Shown: positions 33,233 through 42,465, counted from the stretch's first letter. The stretch is 64,000 bases of DNA from Pseudomonadota bacterium (GCA_022572885.1 JACZVC010000009.1:1-64000); one strand, 5' to 3'. Numbers and translations are program-made. Notes: generated from the sequence alone by a model not told the origin.

Positions 33233-34240
33233 CTAATCGGTCTCCGCCGTTTCGTCGTACAGCAAAATATTGACTTTCCCGGAGGTGTCGATCGATGCCC
33301 GGTACATGCCCACGGTATTGAATGGCATGCTGATATTTCCATGCCGGTCCATCGCGATGACGCCGCCATCGCCTTTCAGCGCAACAAGTTTTTCGAATAT
33401 GACCTCTCGGGCAGCGTCATCTACGGTCATGCCTTTGTACTCGACCAGTGCGCTGATGTCATGAGCCACCGTTCCGCGGATAAAAAACTCGCCGGTGCCG
33501 GTAGCCGAAACGGCAACACTCCGGTTATTCGCATAGGTTCCCGAACCGATGATCGGGCTGTCGCCGATACGGCCGTATCGTTTTCCCGTGGTGCCACCGG
33601 TCGATGTGCCGGCGACGAGGTTTCCTCTGCGATCCAGCGCGACCGCACCGACCGTGCCGATGCCGTATTGCGGCTCGGCGGCTGCCAATTCCCGGTTGTC
33701 CTTGAGATCCTGTAATTGCTGCCAGCGGCGCTCGGTAAAAAAGTATTCATCGGGCACTTTTTCCATGCCCTGCTCGGTGGCAAATTCCACAGCACCATCA
33801 CCGGAAAGAAAAACGTGTTTGGAGTTTTGCATGACCAGCCGCGCCAGCACGATCGGGTTGGCTATGTTGGTAACCCCGGAAATGGCGCCGGCATCCAGCG
33901 ATGCCCCATCCATTAACGCCGCATCCATTTCGTTTTTGCCGTCCCAGGTAAAGACCGATCCTTTGCCGGCGTTAAAGTGCGGCGAATTTTCCAGGATTTT
34001 TATCGCGGAAATTACGGCATCCATGCTGTCGCCGTCATTTTTCAGGACCTGGTAAGCGGCGTTGACGGCCTCGAGGAGGCTTTCCCGAATCGCCTGCTCC
34101 TGTTCCACGGTAACCGTGGCACGGGATATGGTTCCGGCGCCGCCGTGAATTGCTATCGCTATGGGTGAGTCCGCTGTTGCTGTCATGCCTGCAAAAACCA
34201 GTATGGTGGCAGATATCGTCAGAAGGGGGCCTGGCTTCAT
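33233..34240 (-). CDS. Exported isoaspartyl peptidase/L-asparaginase
   Basis: The start at ATG 34240 is preferred over TTG 34255. 335 residues with a signal peptide (LLTISATILVFAGMTATADS). N-terminal nucleophile hydrolase: 'AIAIHGGAGT', 'NAGKGSVFTWDGKNEMDAALMDG', and the autocleavage/nucleophile Thr in 'GIGTVGAVALD' with 'AGTSTGGTTGKRYGRIGDSPIIGSGTYA'. It should hydrolyse isoaspartyl dipeptides or asparagine in the periplasm. Convergent end to the class V gene with 5 bp between. Confidence 0.92.
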   Translation of the reverse strand: MKPGPLLTISATILVFAGMTATADSPIAIAIHGGAGTISRATVTVEQEQAIRESLLEAVNAAYQVLKNDGDSMDAVISAIKILENSPHFNAGKGSVFTWDGKNEMDAALMDGASLDAGAISGVTNIANPIVLARLVMQNSKHVFLSGDGAVEFATEQGMEKVPDEYFFTERRWQQLQDLKDNRELAAAEPQYGIGTVGAVALDRRGNLVAGTSTGGTTGKRYGRIGDSPIIGSGTYANNRSVAVSATGTGEFFIRGTVAHDISALVEYKGMTVDDAAREVIFEKLVALKGDGGVIAMDRHGNISMPFNTVGMYRASIDTSGKVNILLYDETAETD

Positions 34241-34279
34241 ATCCGGGTACCGCAAAACGTCGAAGGTCTTATTATGCCT

Positions 34280-36694
34280 TTATGCGGGCAAGTTTTGCAT
34301 TGCCTGGCGACTTCTGCTTGTGCTCAGCAAAAACAGCAGCCCGAGCAACCAGAGGTCTGGCGACCCGCCGCCACCGCCGGTATTGGTGGGCGCGTTTTGC
34401 AAAGTGAGGGTCTGGCTGACCAGATTATTGCCGGAATCGGTATCAGCATCTCCCACGACGATAGTGCGGGCCGTGGCCGATATCGAAAAACTACCGGCGT
34501 TCAGCGCATTAAAAGACAGGGTAACGGTTTGCGTGCCGGTCAGATCGGTGGCCGTACAGGTCGCTATGCGTTGGGTGAATGTGCAGCTACCGGTATCGGC
34601 AGTCACCGAGTTGAACGATACGCCGGTGCCGCCCGCGACAATTTCGATTTCCGGTTGCGAGGCCGCGTCGGGGCCGAGATTTTCCATGGTGACTGTAAAA
34701 CTGCCGCTTTGCCCGACCTGCACACCGACCGGCAAGGTACCGATTGCGGCTCGCAGATCCACCAGCCGGTTGGCGACCTGGACAGTCGCATTGCCGTTGT
34801 TGTCGCTTAGGTCCGGGTCTGCGAGATCGCTGCTGATCGTCGCGGTGACCGTTGCAGCACCGATCGAGGCTGCCGCATCGACTAGCTGGATTATGCTTTG
34901 TTGCGCACCCGATGCCAGTGTGGCCAAAAGGCAAGTCAGCATTCGACCGTCGGGGGTCATGCACGCCGGGTTGAGTTGGCCCGGCGTCACCGTCAGCAAG
35001 GCGCCGAGGTCGATGAACAGCTGGGTGTCGGTTGCCGCCTGGGGGCCGTTATTCACCGCCGAAACGGTGACAGTGGTGCTTGCGGCGCTGCGGATGAATG
35101 CATCCGCAGCCATGACCGACACCGAAAGATCCGCAGCCGGCAGAATCTCGATGACGCCGCTTTGCATGTTGTTGCCGGGGTCGGGGTCGTTGTCCGAGTT
35201 CACCATCGCGCCGACATTGAACAAAGCCGGTGTTGTGCCGGTGATCGCTACGGTCAGGGTCGCCGAGCCGCCCGCGTCCAGTTGCGGTGCCTGGCAGACG
35301 ACCGGGCTGACCGGGGCCGAGCAACTGAAGCCCGGCATACGAATATTGCCAATACCCAGCCCGGTGTCCACGGTCAGGGTAACCGTCACGTTGCTGGCGG
35401 CGACCTGTCCCAGGTTATCGACCCGGAGCGCATAATCGAAAGCCGGCCCGGCCAGCGCGCTGACATTGGTGTCGGCAATCGAAACCGCCATGTCCGCCGG
35501 ACCCAGCAGGGTCAGGCATGACACGCGCGCCACTTCAGCCAGGATTTCCTGGATGCTGCAGGCGGAAAAGACGGTACTGGCATTGAACTGGGACGCCATC
35601 AGGAACGTATTGTCGGGAGTGCCGCCGCAGGCTTCATTGGTATCGCCGTCGTGGGGCGCGTTGAAATTGTGGCCGATCTCATGGGCGGTGACCAGGTAAT
35701 TGGGGCTGGGGCCGAGGATCGCCTGGGTCAGCGATACGCCGAACCTGGCATCGCACACGCCCGGTCGAAAGGCAATGCCTACCGTGTTGACATCAAGGTT
35801 CACGCCGGTAAACAAATGAACGATGCCCAGCGGCCGCAGTAAGGTATCGCCAAACTTGTAGTCCGAGACATCGTCAATCAGTTGCGAGGCGTCGCTGGTG
35901 GCAGCAAAGGTTGTGCCAAACGGGTCGTTCGCCGCGACATCGAACACTCGCAATTCCGCCAGGTTGATCTGTATGCCGAGCTGGCTGTCGAATATCCCAT
36001 CGACGCTGTTGACCCGGTCGATAAGCCCGCTCTCTGCAATACTGCCGAGCGCGTTGGCGTACTCGAAGTCGCCCAGTGCGGCGATATCCAGCCGAAAGTG
36101 GTCGACGCCGCCATGGAGCATGGTTTTTTCCCTGAGTTCGGCGGTGACAAAGCCCAGTTGTCGCTCGGCGTTCAATTCTTCCAGGCGCGGGTGCGCGCGC
36201 ACGATATCGCGGTAAAGGTTTTCGGTGTCGGCCCAGCGGAATATGACGGGGCCGTAAGTCTGGATTACCGCAGGCGTGGGGCTGGACAAGGCCACTTCGT
36301 ACCCCGGCCCGACCGCAAACATTTCCTGTCCATCCCAGATCAGCCCGCGTATTTCGCCCGCGCTGCGCGTCAGTCGCACCCAGGAGCCGGGTACCTGGTC
36401 CAGGTGGCCGCGAAGGATTTCCATGCCCTGCAGGATTTCGGTGCGCCGGTTTTCCGGCAGGCCGGCCAATAGCCTGTTGTTTTCTTGCAGGCGCAGATTA
36501 AAATCGCGCCCGAGCGCCTGAAAGCGGATCGATCGACCTGCCAGCGCGGCCGGTTCCCGCAGCCCCGGTGAGATTACCGGTTCGTGGTGTAAAACCCGGA
36601 AGCTGCCCTCATCGGCAGCGCGGCCGGCGGCAAAACTGTTCGCTGCAATCAGCAGAATGGCGCCGCACAGGGCGGCCAGTCGAAGTTTGATCAT
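34280..36694 (-). CDS. Secreted metzincin metalloprotease with CARDB/DUF11 repeats and GlyGly-CTERM
   Basis: 804 residues: signal peptide (1-24), a pro-region, and a reprolysin-like metalloprotease domain with the zinc motif HEIGHNFNAPHD (338-349) and Met-turn (NTFLMAS, Met366). Three or more beta-sandwich repeats of DUF11/CARDB type follow (for example 'VDNLGQVAASNVTVTLTVD', 'VNNGPQAATDTQLFI', 'MENLGPDAASQPEIEI'). It ends in a GlyGly-CTERM (TNTGGGGGSPDLWLLGLLFLLSTSRSR): Gly run, hydrophobic helix, basic end. Such tails mark type II secretion substrates processed by a rhombosortase. No rhombosortase lies in the window. Confidence 0.92.
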   Translation of the reverse strand: MIKLRLAALCGAILLIAANSFAAGRAADEGSFRVLHHEPVISPGLREPAALAGRSIRFQALGRDFNLRLQENNRLLAGLPENRRTEILQGMEILRGHLDQVPGSWVRLTRSAGEIRGLIWDGQEMFAVGPGYEVALSSPTPAVIQTYGPVIFRWADTENLYRDIVRAHPRLEELNAERQLGFVTAELREKTMLHGGVDHFRLDIAALGDFEYANALGSIAESGLIDRVNSVDGIFDSQLGIQINLAELRVFDVAANDPFGTTFAATSDASQLIDDVSDYKFGDTLLRPLGIVHLFTGVNLDVNTVGIAFRPGVCDARFGVSLTQAILGPSPNYLVTAHEIGHNFNAPHDGDTNEACGGTPDNTFLMASQFNASTVFSACSIQEILAEVARVSCLTLLGPADMAVSIADTNVSALAGPAFDYALRVDNLGQVAASNVTVTLTVDTGLGIGNIRMPGFSCSAPVSPVVCQAPQLDAGGSATLTVAITGTTPALFNVGAMVNSDNDPDPGNNMQSGVIEILPAADLSVSVMAADAFIRSAASTTVTVSAVNNGPQAATDTQLFIDLGALLTVTPGQLNPACMTPDGRMLTCLLATLASGAQQSIIQLVDAAASIGAATVTATISSDLADPDLSDNNGNATVQVANRLVDLRAAIGTLPVGVQVGQSGSFTVTMENLGPDAASQPEIEIVAGGTGVSFNSVTADTGSCTFTQRIATCTATDLTGTQTVTLSFNALNAGSFSISATARTIVVGDADTDSGNNLVSQTLTLQNAPTNTGGGGGSPDLWLLGLLFLLSTSRSRQAMQNLPA

Positions 36695-37049
36695 CGTATG
36701 TCAGAATCCAAATATAGTTGAACTATCGCCTGAGCCAGGTGAACCAGTAAACCACCGAAGTCACAATTACGGCAAAATTTGGGCCTCGGAAGCTTTCCCG
36801 GCCATCATTGAATATATTCGACCGCGAATCCCGGCGAATTATTCGATTTTTTGGCGTTATTTGGGCCTTATTTCAAGCGGACGATCCACTTTCTGATCAG
36901 CAGCGGCGCCGGGTTCGATGTGGAAACGGCGAGCATCCGGCTGAGAATGCCGTGGGCCGAGGTCGAACGGCTGGCTGGACCGCGCTCCAGTTCGGCAACC
37001 GGGCCGGGGGCGAGTAGCTTGCGGTGACCGCGCGGCGGCCACCACCCAG
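36695..37049. other. Gene-free region between two protease genes
   Basis: About 355 bp with no supported gene. Small frames exist (36808-37017 plus, 36868-37071 minus) but lack ribosome-binding sites. The end near 36860 is AT-rich. No terminator or repeat was identified. Confidence 0.4.
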
Positions 37050-37868
37050 CTAAGCTGCAGGCTGCCTGCACGCCGGGCGGTATCCGGCCCCCCTGGCCTG
37101 TTCATACAGCTTGATGGCTTGCGGCATCCTTTGCCGAAGTTGCCGGATACGGGTCTCGCTGGCCGGGTGGGTCGATAGAAACTCGGGTGGCCTGCTACCG
37201 GCGGTGGCGCCCATGTTTTGCCAAAGCCGGATGCTTTGCCGCGGATCAAAACCGGCCTTCGCCATCAGGTCCAGGCCGATCAGGTCTGCCTCGCTTTCCT
37301 GGGTGCGGCCAAACGGCAACAGAATTCCGACCTGTGTGCCTACGCCCAGCATGGCCATGACGTTGCTCCGGGTCTCCGCCGAGCCGCCGGCCATCGCCGC
37401 AATCAGCTGGCTTCCGCTTTGTGCGAGGTAGCCAGTAGAGACGCGTTCATTGGCGTGACGAGCCTGGACATGGGCGATTTCGTGACCGATGACCGTGGCC
37501 AGCTGGTCCTGGTTTTCTGTCACCTTCAGCAAGCCGGTGAATACGCCAATTTTCCTTCCGGGCAGGGCAAAGGCGTTCGCCTGATCTTGTCTGAAAACTC
37601 GCACCTCCCAGCCAAGGGAATCCGCATTTCCACCCGGTTGCTGCAGCAATGAATCAGCGACGCACTGCACATAGCTGCGGATAACGGGATCCTCTTCGGG
37701 CGGGGTCCGGGTCTGGATTTCCTGGAAGGCCAGCACGCCCATCCGGTTCATTTGCGAATCCGGAAAAAAAACCAGCTGAGTGCGGCCAAGCGGCGAAGTG
37801 GCGCAACCACCCAAAACAATGAGGACTGCACACAAAGTTGCCATGCCATATCGATTCACGCTTTGCAT
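37050..37868 (-). CDS. M48-family metallopeptidase lipoprotein
   Basis: 272 residues: lipoprotein signal with VLGGC (Cys22), then an M48 domain with HEIAH (129-133) and the downstream Glu in 'QESEADLIGLDLMAKAGFDP'. 'FLSTHPASETRIRQLR' is typical of LoiP/YcaL-type proteins (YfgC family). It would act in the periplasm, anchored in the outer or inner membrane, in quality control of outer-membrane proteins. The frame continues past the domain to a proline/arginine-rich tail. Confidence 0.92.
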   Translation of the reverse strand: MQSVNRYGMATLCAVLIVLGGCATSPLGRTQLVFFPDSQMNRMGVLAFQEIQTRTPPEEDPVIRSYVQCVADSLLQQPGGNADSLGWEVRVFRQDQANAFALPGRKIGVFTGLLKVTENQDQLATVIGHEIAHVQARHANERVSTGYLAQSGSQLIAAMAGGSAETRSNVMAMLGVGTQVGILLPFGRTQESEADLIGLDLMAKAGFDPRQSIRLWQNMGATAGSRPPEFLSTHPASETRIRQLRQRMPQAIKLYEQARGAGYRPACRQPAA

Positions 37869-38124
37869 GGCCCATGGTAACCGGCGCAGCTACGCTTTTG
37901 AACAAGGCCCGCTGGAAATGAGCGCGACCGGTTCACCATCGGGTATAAAATGCGAGCATTCACCAGCAATAATGATTTTTGCTGGCAAGTGCGTAAGCAA
38001 GCCGTACAATAAGCGGGTCTGGCAAGACAAGAAGTCGCAGATTCCGGTCAGAATAGTTCTGCACGGATTTTAATCGGCGCGGGAAATGGATTTTAGCTGG
38101 CATTCCTTCTATGGAAATCGACCG

Positions 38125-38724
38125 ATGATAAAAGTGGGCGGATTTATAGTCTTGGCGAGCCTGCTGTGGTTGATGGCTTTGCAGGCACAGGCCGAATATG
38201 TCACCGATGAACTCCAACTGGGCCTGCATCATGCGGAAGATACCAGCGATAGGCCATTTCGGACGCTGGTCAGCGGCACTGAGCTCGAAGTGCTGGAACG
38301 CAATCGTTTCTACGCAAGAGTTCTCACCAGCGCCGGTGAAGAAGGCTGGGTCAAGGCGGGTTACCTGATCAGCAGCAAACCAGCCGCGGCGCGGGTCATG
38401 GAACTGGAAGCGTCGAACGCGAAAGTCAATGCCCGACTGGAACAGGTTTTGGCGCAAACCTCGGATGTCCGCCAGACTATCGCCGACCTCGAGAGCGAAC
38501 TGGCCGCGGCAACCACGGCAGGGGCCGCCGCAGTGGCGAGAGCAACCGAGCTGGAGGCCGAAAACAACGCTTTCAACGAGCGCATGGTTGATTTTCGTGG
38601 CAGCGTACCGGTGCGCTGGGCCTTTCTGGCTGCCGGGCTGATGCTGCTGGTCGGTTTATTTGCGGGCTTTCTGTGGTTCGATCACCGCAGCCGAAAACGC
38701 TATGGTGGTTTCAGGGTCTACTAA
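38125..38724 (+). CDS. SH3-domain envelope protein (TIGR04211/YgiM-like)
   Basis: ATG 38125 gives 199 residues; ATG 38086 is also in frame. A signal peptide (VGGFIVLASLLWLMALQAQAE) precedes a bacterial SH3 domain ('YVTDELQLGLHHAEDTSDRPFRTLVSGTELEVLERNRFYARVLTSAGEEGWVKAGYL'), then a coiled coil (about 90-155) and a C-terminal transmembrane helix (AFLAAGLMLLVGLFAGFLWF). This is the architecture of TIGR04211/YgiM proteins, which are membrane anchored and periplasmic. Function unknown. Confidence 0.88.
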   Translation: MIKVGGFIVLASLLWLMALQAQAEYVTDELQLGLHHAEDTSDRPFRTLVSGTELEVLERNRFYARVLTSAGEEGWVKAGYLISSKPAAARVMELEASNAKVNARLEQVLAQTSDVRQTIADLESELAAATTAGAAAVARATELEAENNAFNERMVDFRGSVPVRWAFLAAGLMLLVGLFAGFLWFDHRSRKRYGGFRVY

Positions 38725-38892
38725 ACCGAGTTGTTCCGTGCGTCGGAAAACCCGCCCAGGGCCCATGTCTCTTTGTTTGCTGGAAACCTCCCGGCCACGG
38801 GCCAGAAGCTGTAGTCGTACAGGCAGGCGGCGATCCTAATTGGGATTGATCAGCGGCAGAACGTGGTATTCGAAAGGTATGGACAAAAATAA

Positions 38893-38923
38893 TTGTCTTG
38901 ACAAATACTTTTGTCGGTTAATA
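38893..38923 (+). promoter_or_regulatory. Promoter and self-operator candidate of the ArsR-type gene
   Basis: TTGTCTTGACAA (38893-38904) is a perfect 12-bp palindrome that contains the -35 hexamer TTGACA (38898-38903). A -10 candidate (TAATAA, near 38919) follows 15-16 bp later. A regulator bound to the palindrome would block the promoter. Confidence 0.55.
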
Positions 38924-38957
38924 ATCAAACCCAGTATATGGACCAGGGTAAGCAGCA

Positions 38958-39527
38958 ATGAGACGGGAATTGATGGTTGTTTCCGATGTCCGGACGATGG
39001 CGTTGCTGGCGGACCCGCTGAAGGCGGAAATTCTGCGAGAAATGGATCAGCCCCGGACGACGGCCGACCTGGCCCTGGCGATGGGCATGCCCAGGCAGAA
39101 GCTCGGCTACCACGTCAGGAAACTCGAGGGCGCAGGGTTGTTGGCAAACGTGGGGGAGAGCCGGCGGGGCAACTGTGTCGCGAGGAAACTCCAGACGGCG
39201 GCCCGGCGGATCATTGTGGTCCAGGCCGACTCGAACGCGGCGACCTTGCAGGATCGATTTACCGTCAGTGGGCTGGTGGAATCGTGCGCCAGGACAATTC
39301 GAGAAGTCGGCGTTTTGTCATCGGCAGCCGGGAACGATGGGGAAAAACAGCCAATGCTGACCTTGGACACGGAAATTGCGTTCGATAATGCGCAGGAACA
39401 ACAAGCATTCGCCCAGGAACTGAACGAATTGATCGCCGCCCTGGTCGACCGCTATGGGTCAACTTCATCCGGCGCTAGGTGTTTCAGACTTGTTGCCGCG
39501 AGCTACCCGAAACCGCCCGACGGTTAG
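38958..39527 (+). CDS. ArsR-type winged-helix regulator
   Basis: 189 residues. N-terminal winged helix of ArsR/HTH_20 type: 'MALLADPLKAEILREMDQPRTTADLALAMGMPRQKLGYHVRKLEGAGLL'. The C-terminal part (about 100-185) is alpha/beta, with one Cys in 'VESCARTIREVG' and 'SGARCFRLVAASYPKPP', probably ligand binding. No target gene is obvious: the next gene is convergent. It probably regulates itself through the palindrome at 38893. Confidence 0.85.
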   Translation: MRRELMVVSDVRTMALLADPLKAEILREMDQPRTTADLALAMGMPRQKLGYHVRKLEGAGLLANVGESRRGNCVARKLQTAARRIIVVQADSNAATLQDRFTVSGLVESCARTIREVGVLSSAAGNDGEKQPMLTLDTEIAFDNAQEQQAFAQELNELIAALVDRYGSTSSGARCFRLVAASYPKPPDG

Positions 39528-39560
39528 CTTGCGGCTACCCGAAGCGCAAACGGCGAATGG

Positions 39561-39980
39561 TCAGTGAGTGGGTGGCAAATCGAAAGGATTCTTGCGCGCT
39601 TTCCTGCGCAGGCCGTTTAGGGTTTGTGAAATCATTGCCTGTTTGATGAGCGCTTGCTCCAGTCGGTATTTGCCCGGGAAATTTACCAGCATCATGCCGA
39701 TCAGGACGGTCAGTAATCCCTGTCCCGGCAAAACCATCATCAGGATTCCCGCAATAATGAACAACAAACCCAGCAGGTTTTTGACCAGGTTGATAATGCC
39801 CATCAACACTGGGTGTCCCCTTTTGCGACCGACAGGCTGGCGTTTTTCGCGGACAAAATAGTCATCCGGCAACTGGAGGACGATCGCTGGCAGCAGGATA
39901 ACGACCAGGATCAGGCTGAGAAAGGACGCCAGCGCCATCCATGGTAAATACGGTGTGAAAAAGGCGAGCCAGTCGAACAT
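39561..39980 (-). CDS. PGPGW-type membrane protein
   Basis: From ATG 39980 this is 139 residues with three transmembrane helices (WMALASFLSLILVVILLPAIVLQL, LVKNLLGLLFIIAGILMMVLPGQGLLTVLIGMML). 'MMVLPGQG' is the PGPGW element (Pfam PGPGW, putative transmembrane). The ATG at 40079 is further out in frame and overlaps nothing, so the start is uncertain. Function unknown. Confidence 0.72.
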   Translation of the reverse strand: MFDWLAFFTPYLPWMALASFLSLILVVILLPAIVLQLPDDYFVREKRQPVGRKRGHPVLMGIINLVKNLLGLLFIIAGILMMVLPGQGLLTVLIGMMLVNFPGKYRLEQALIKQAMISQTLNGLRRKARKNPFDLPPTH

Positions 39981-40118
39981 GGCCCGCAGTATATCCGAAG
40001 CGCTGCTATCCTCAAGAAAGCTGTCAGCGAGATTGTGGGGTGGTCTGGCCAATCCTGAGCCGGAGGGACGGCCAGACATTTTCGCCAGCGTTGCCGATGC
40101 TGACGGAGTGGCGACAGG

Positions 40119-42044
40119 TTACAAATTGAACTGCAGGCGTGCCGATACTCGTTGCTTGTGAGGCTCGCCACGAAATACGTGTGGTTCGAAGCGCCACTGG
40201 GCGACTGCTAGCCGCGTGGTTTTTTCGAAGTAGCCGGCTTTTTTGGCCCCAATGATTTCGATTTCGCTGACTTCACCAGTTGCTGTGACCGTGAACTCGA
40301 CGTCCACCCAGCCCACTATGTTCCGGCGCAAAGCGCGTTTCGGAAAGTCCGGCTCCACAAAATTCGTCATTTTCATCTTCGTCGCCGGGATTGCAATGCT
40401 ACCTTGGTGAGCGGCCCAATCCTGTTCCAGTCCGGAACGTGCCGCTGTCAGCTCTTCGCTATCGCCGCCGAGTTGTTCAGCCTGCTGTAAAAAAGACTCG
40501 GCAGCGGCATACTCCCGCGCCGCGAGGTCTTGCCACATTTGTTCCAGCAGTTTGTTGGTCAGTGCCAATGACCCGGCACTATATTCTTCGCTGGCCGGAT
40601 TCAGTTCCCGCATTTCATTCAGAAAAAAGAGCGCGTTGCCTTTCCGCGGCGACAGCAGACGGTTGTCCGCGATGCTGGCTCGAAATTCCTGGTTCAGGGC
40701 GTTTACCCGGTCGGCTATTTGCTCCTCACGCCTTTTCAGCGCGGCCAGCGCGGCAGCTTCTTCGCCCATTGCCTGCTGAGCCTTCGAAATACGAGCGCGT
40801 GCCTGCCTGATAGAAGATACGCTGGCAACCGGAATTGTTTCGGCCTGTCGCAGCAGGTTCTCGGCAGTACCGAGATTTCCATTATCGGTTTCAGTACGAG
40901 CTTCGCTCATGAGCGTCGAATACTTCTGGCCAAGCTGATCTCCAATTTCGGCAATCCCGCCGTAGAGGGAATTGATTACCTTAACGCGGTCAATCAGGTC
41001 CAGTGCCCGGCCAATTTCACCGCTCGATATCGCGGCCCGTGCGTGTTCCAGGACACCTCCGAGCACGGCCTTTTCCATCGCTGGGAGTGTTGCCGAACCG
41101 CCGGTGGATACTTCGGCCAAGAGACCAAATGCTCGCTCGTATTGGCCGGCGGCGATCGCTCTGCGCGCATTGCTCATGCGCTGTTCCGGTGAGGTGGCGC
41201 CGACCAGCGAGTCAAAAAAAGCCAGGCGCGGGTGATCGGGAAGCACATTTCTGATCATGACCAGCGCCTTCGCTGCTCTGGCGGTCCTGTTCTGAAGCAG
41301 ATCCTGTTCGGTTTGCGCGAGTACTTCGTCGGCTGCAGCCATAATCCCTCGTTGGGCGCCGACATTGTTCGGATCCAGGGTCAGAATCTGATAATAATAA
41401 TAAATCGCATTGTTATTTTTTGGCTCAAAATATCGTTTCTCTCCCATGGCTGACCTGGCCATATCCAGATGCTGCTCGATCAGCGCGCCCTGGCCCGATG
41501 CAAGGTAATCGTCAGGCGCCGCAGTATTATCGCCACCCCAGGGAATGACGAATGCGACCGATACGAGTACGGCTGCCGCACTGCCGACGATCAATGCGGG
41601 TTTTTTCCAGGAGCGCCCGGACGGTTTTTCCACGCTGTGGTCGAAGCCGCGCATCTGCATCGCCTGTTTGATGGCGGCTTCTATATAAAGTCTGGTTTGT
41701 CCCGGCTGGCATGGTTTGGTGAGTACCCGGAAAATCTTGCCGTCATTCATCAATTGTTTCAGCCTGGGCCTGTCATTAGCGGTGCCGGCAACCACCTGAA
41801 CCATGCCTGGCGCACGACGGCTCAAGCGTTCGAGCATAGGTGCGGGCTCGCCGCTCAGCAGTTCGGAGTCGGCAATCAATAGAGCGATCTGGTTTAGGTG
41901 ATCAAACCCGAGGGCCTGTTTCAGATCCTTTGCGTGGAACAGCACATAGCGTTCTTCAACCGCGTCTGTGACCTGGCCCAAAAACTCCTGGTCGCTGGAT
42001 AGCAGCAGAATCATGATTTCCGGTTGTTTGCCTGCTTTTGCCAC
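40119..42044 (-). CDS. Receiver-transmembrane-TPR-TonB fusion protein
   Basis: A 641-residue chain with an unusual domain order: N-terminal receiver-like domain (1-125; Asp in 'LLIADSELL', 'VQVVAGT', and Lys-Pro in 'VLTKPCQPG'), a transmembrane helix (KKPALIVGSAAAVLVSVAFVI), a long periplasmic helical region with TPR-like repeats (about 180-510) and a C-terminal TonB domain of about 90 residues ('EPDFPKRALRRNIVGWVDVEFTVTATGEVSEIEIIGAKKAGYFEKTTRLAVAQWRFEP'). TonB domains contact outer-membrane receptors and normally need ExbB/ExbD, which are not nearby. A cytoplasmic receiver would let a kinase act on the periplasm. Confidence 0.88.
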   Translation of the reverse strand: MAKAGKQPEIMILLLSSDQEFLGQVTDAVEERYVLFHAKDLKQALGFDHLNQIALLIADSELLSGEPAPMLERLSRRAPGMVQVVAGTANDRPRLKQLMNDGKIFRVLTKPCQPGQTRLYIEAAIKQAMQMRGFDHSVEKPSGRSWKKPALIVGSAAAVLVSVAFVIPWGGDNTAAPDDYLASGQGALIEQHLDMARSAMGEKRYFEPKNNNAIYYYYQILTLDPNNVGAQRGIMAAADEVLAQTEQDLLQNRTARAAKALVMIRNVLPDHPRLAFFDSLVGATSPEQRMSNARRAIAAGQYERAFGLLAEVSTGGSATLPAMEKAVLGGVLEHARAAISSGEIGRALDLIDRVKVINSLYGGIAEIGDQLGQKYSTLMSEARTETDNGNLGTAENLLRQAETIPVASVSSIRQARARISKAQQAMGEEAAALAALKRREEQIADRVNALNQEFRASIADNRLLSPRKGNALFFLNEMRELNPASEEYSAGSLALTNKLLEQMWQDLAAREYAAAESFLQQAEQLGGDSEELTAARSGLEQDWAAHQGSIAIPATKMKMTNFVEPDFPKRALRRNIVGWVDVEFTVTATGEVSEIEIIGAKKAGYFEKTTRLAVAQWRFEPHVFRGEPHKQRVSARLQFNL

Positions 42045-42339
42045 TATGTGCTTTGTCCTTTACGGGTTGTCGTCTGCGCCTTCCCCTCGGCGAGGATAAA
42101 ATCAGCGCAGCAGCAGGGCTTCCGCCTGAGACCCTGCCGGAATATGGAAAATACCTTTCGCTGACCCACAAAATCTTGACCCAGTTAACAAAATGCGGAC
42201 TTGGGCCCTAAAAACTGGCTTGTTTGGCCTCGAATCAGCCGATCGGCGCTATTTTGCCCAGGTGGAGCGAGCCCGCACTCTGTTGGCGCGATGGTGGCAT
42301 TGTCCGGGTAATCACCGTCAGGGGCGGGTTTGGAAAAGA

Positions 42340-42416
42340 TGGTGGGCCTGGAAGGACTCGAACCTTCGACCAAAAGATTATGAGTCTTCTGCTCTAACCA
42401 ACTGAGCTACAGGCCC
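42340..42416 (-). tRNA. tRNA with CAU anticodon, probably tRNA-Ile2 (alternatively tRNA-Met)
   Basis: A 77-nt cloverleaf on the minus strand, with encoded CCA (42340-42342). Anticodon loop is CTCATAA (CAT). Acceptor stem begins GGGCCTG and pairs with CAGGCCC. C4-G69 and C5-G68 in the acceptor, and the loop with A37-A38, resemble the lysidine-modified tRNA-Ile2 and not tRNA-Met, which has a U4-A69 pair in E. coli. It follows rpoD by 50 bp on the same strand, as in several gammaproteobacteria. Confidence 0.88.
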
Positions 42417-42465
42417 TTGCGGGATCGTGTTTTCCGCGGAGTTCCGCAAGCCATTAACAGGCCTG

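Noticed and set aside
34161-35435. 424-residue plus-strand frame across the metalloprotease repeats
   Set aside because: Antisense to the repeat region of a protein with a complete signal, active site and tail; low-complexity codons explain the length.
35882-36472. 196-residue plus-strand frame across the metalloprotease N-terminus
   Set aside because: Antisense shadow without ribosome site.
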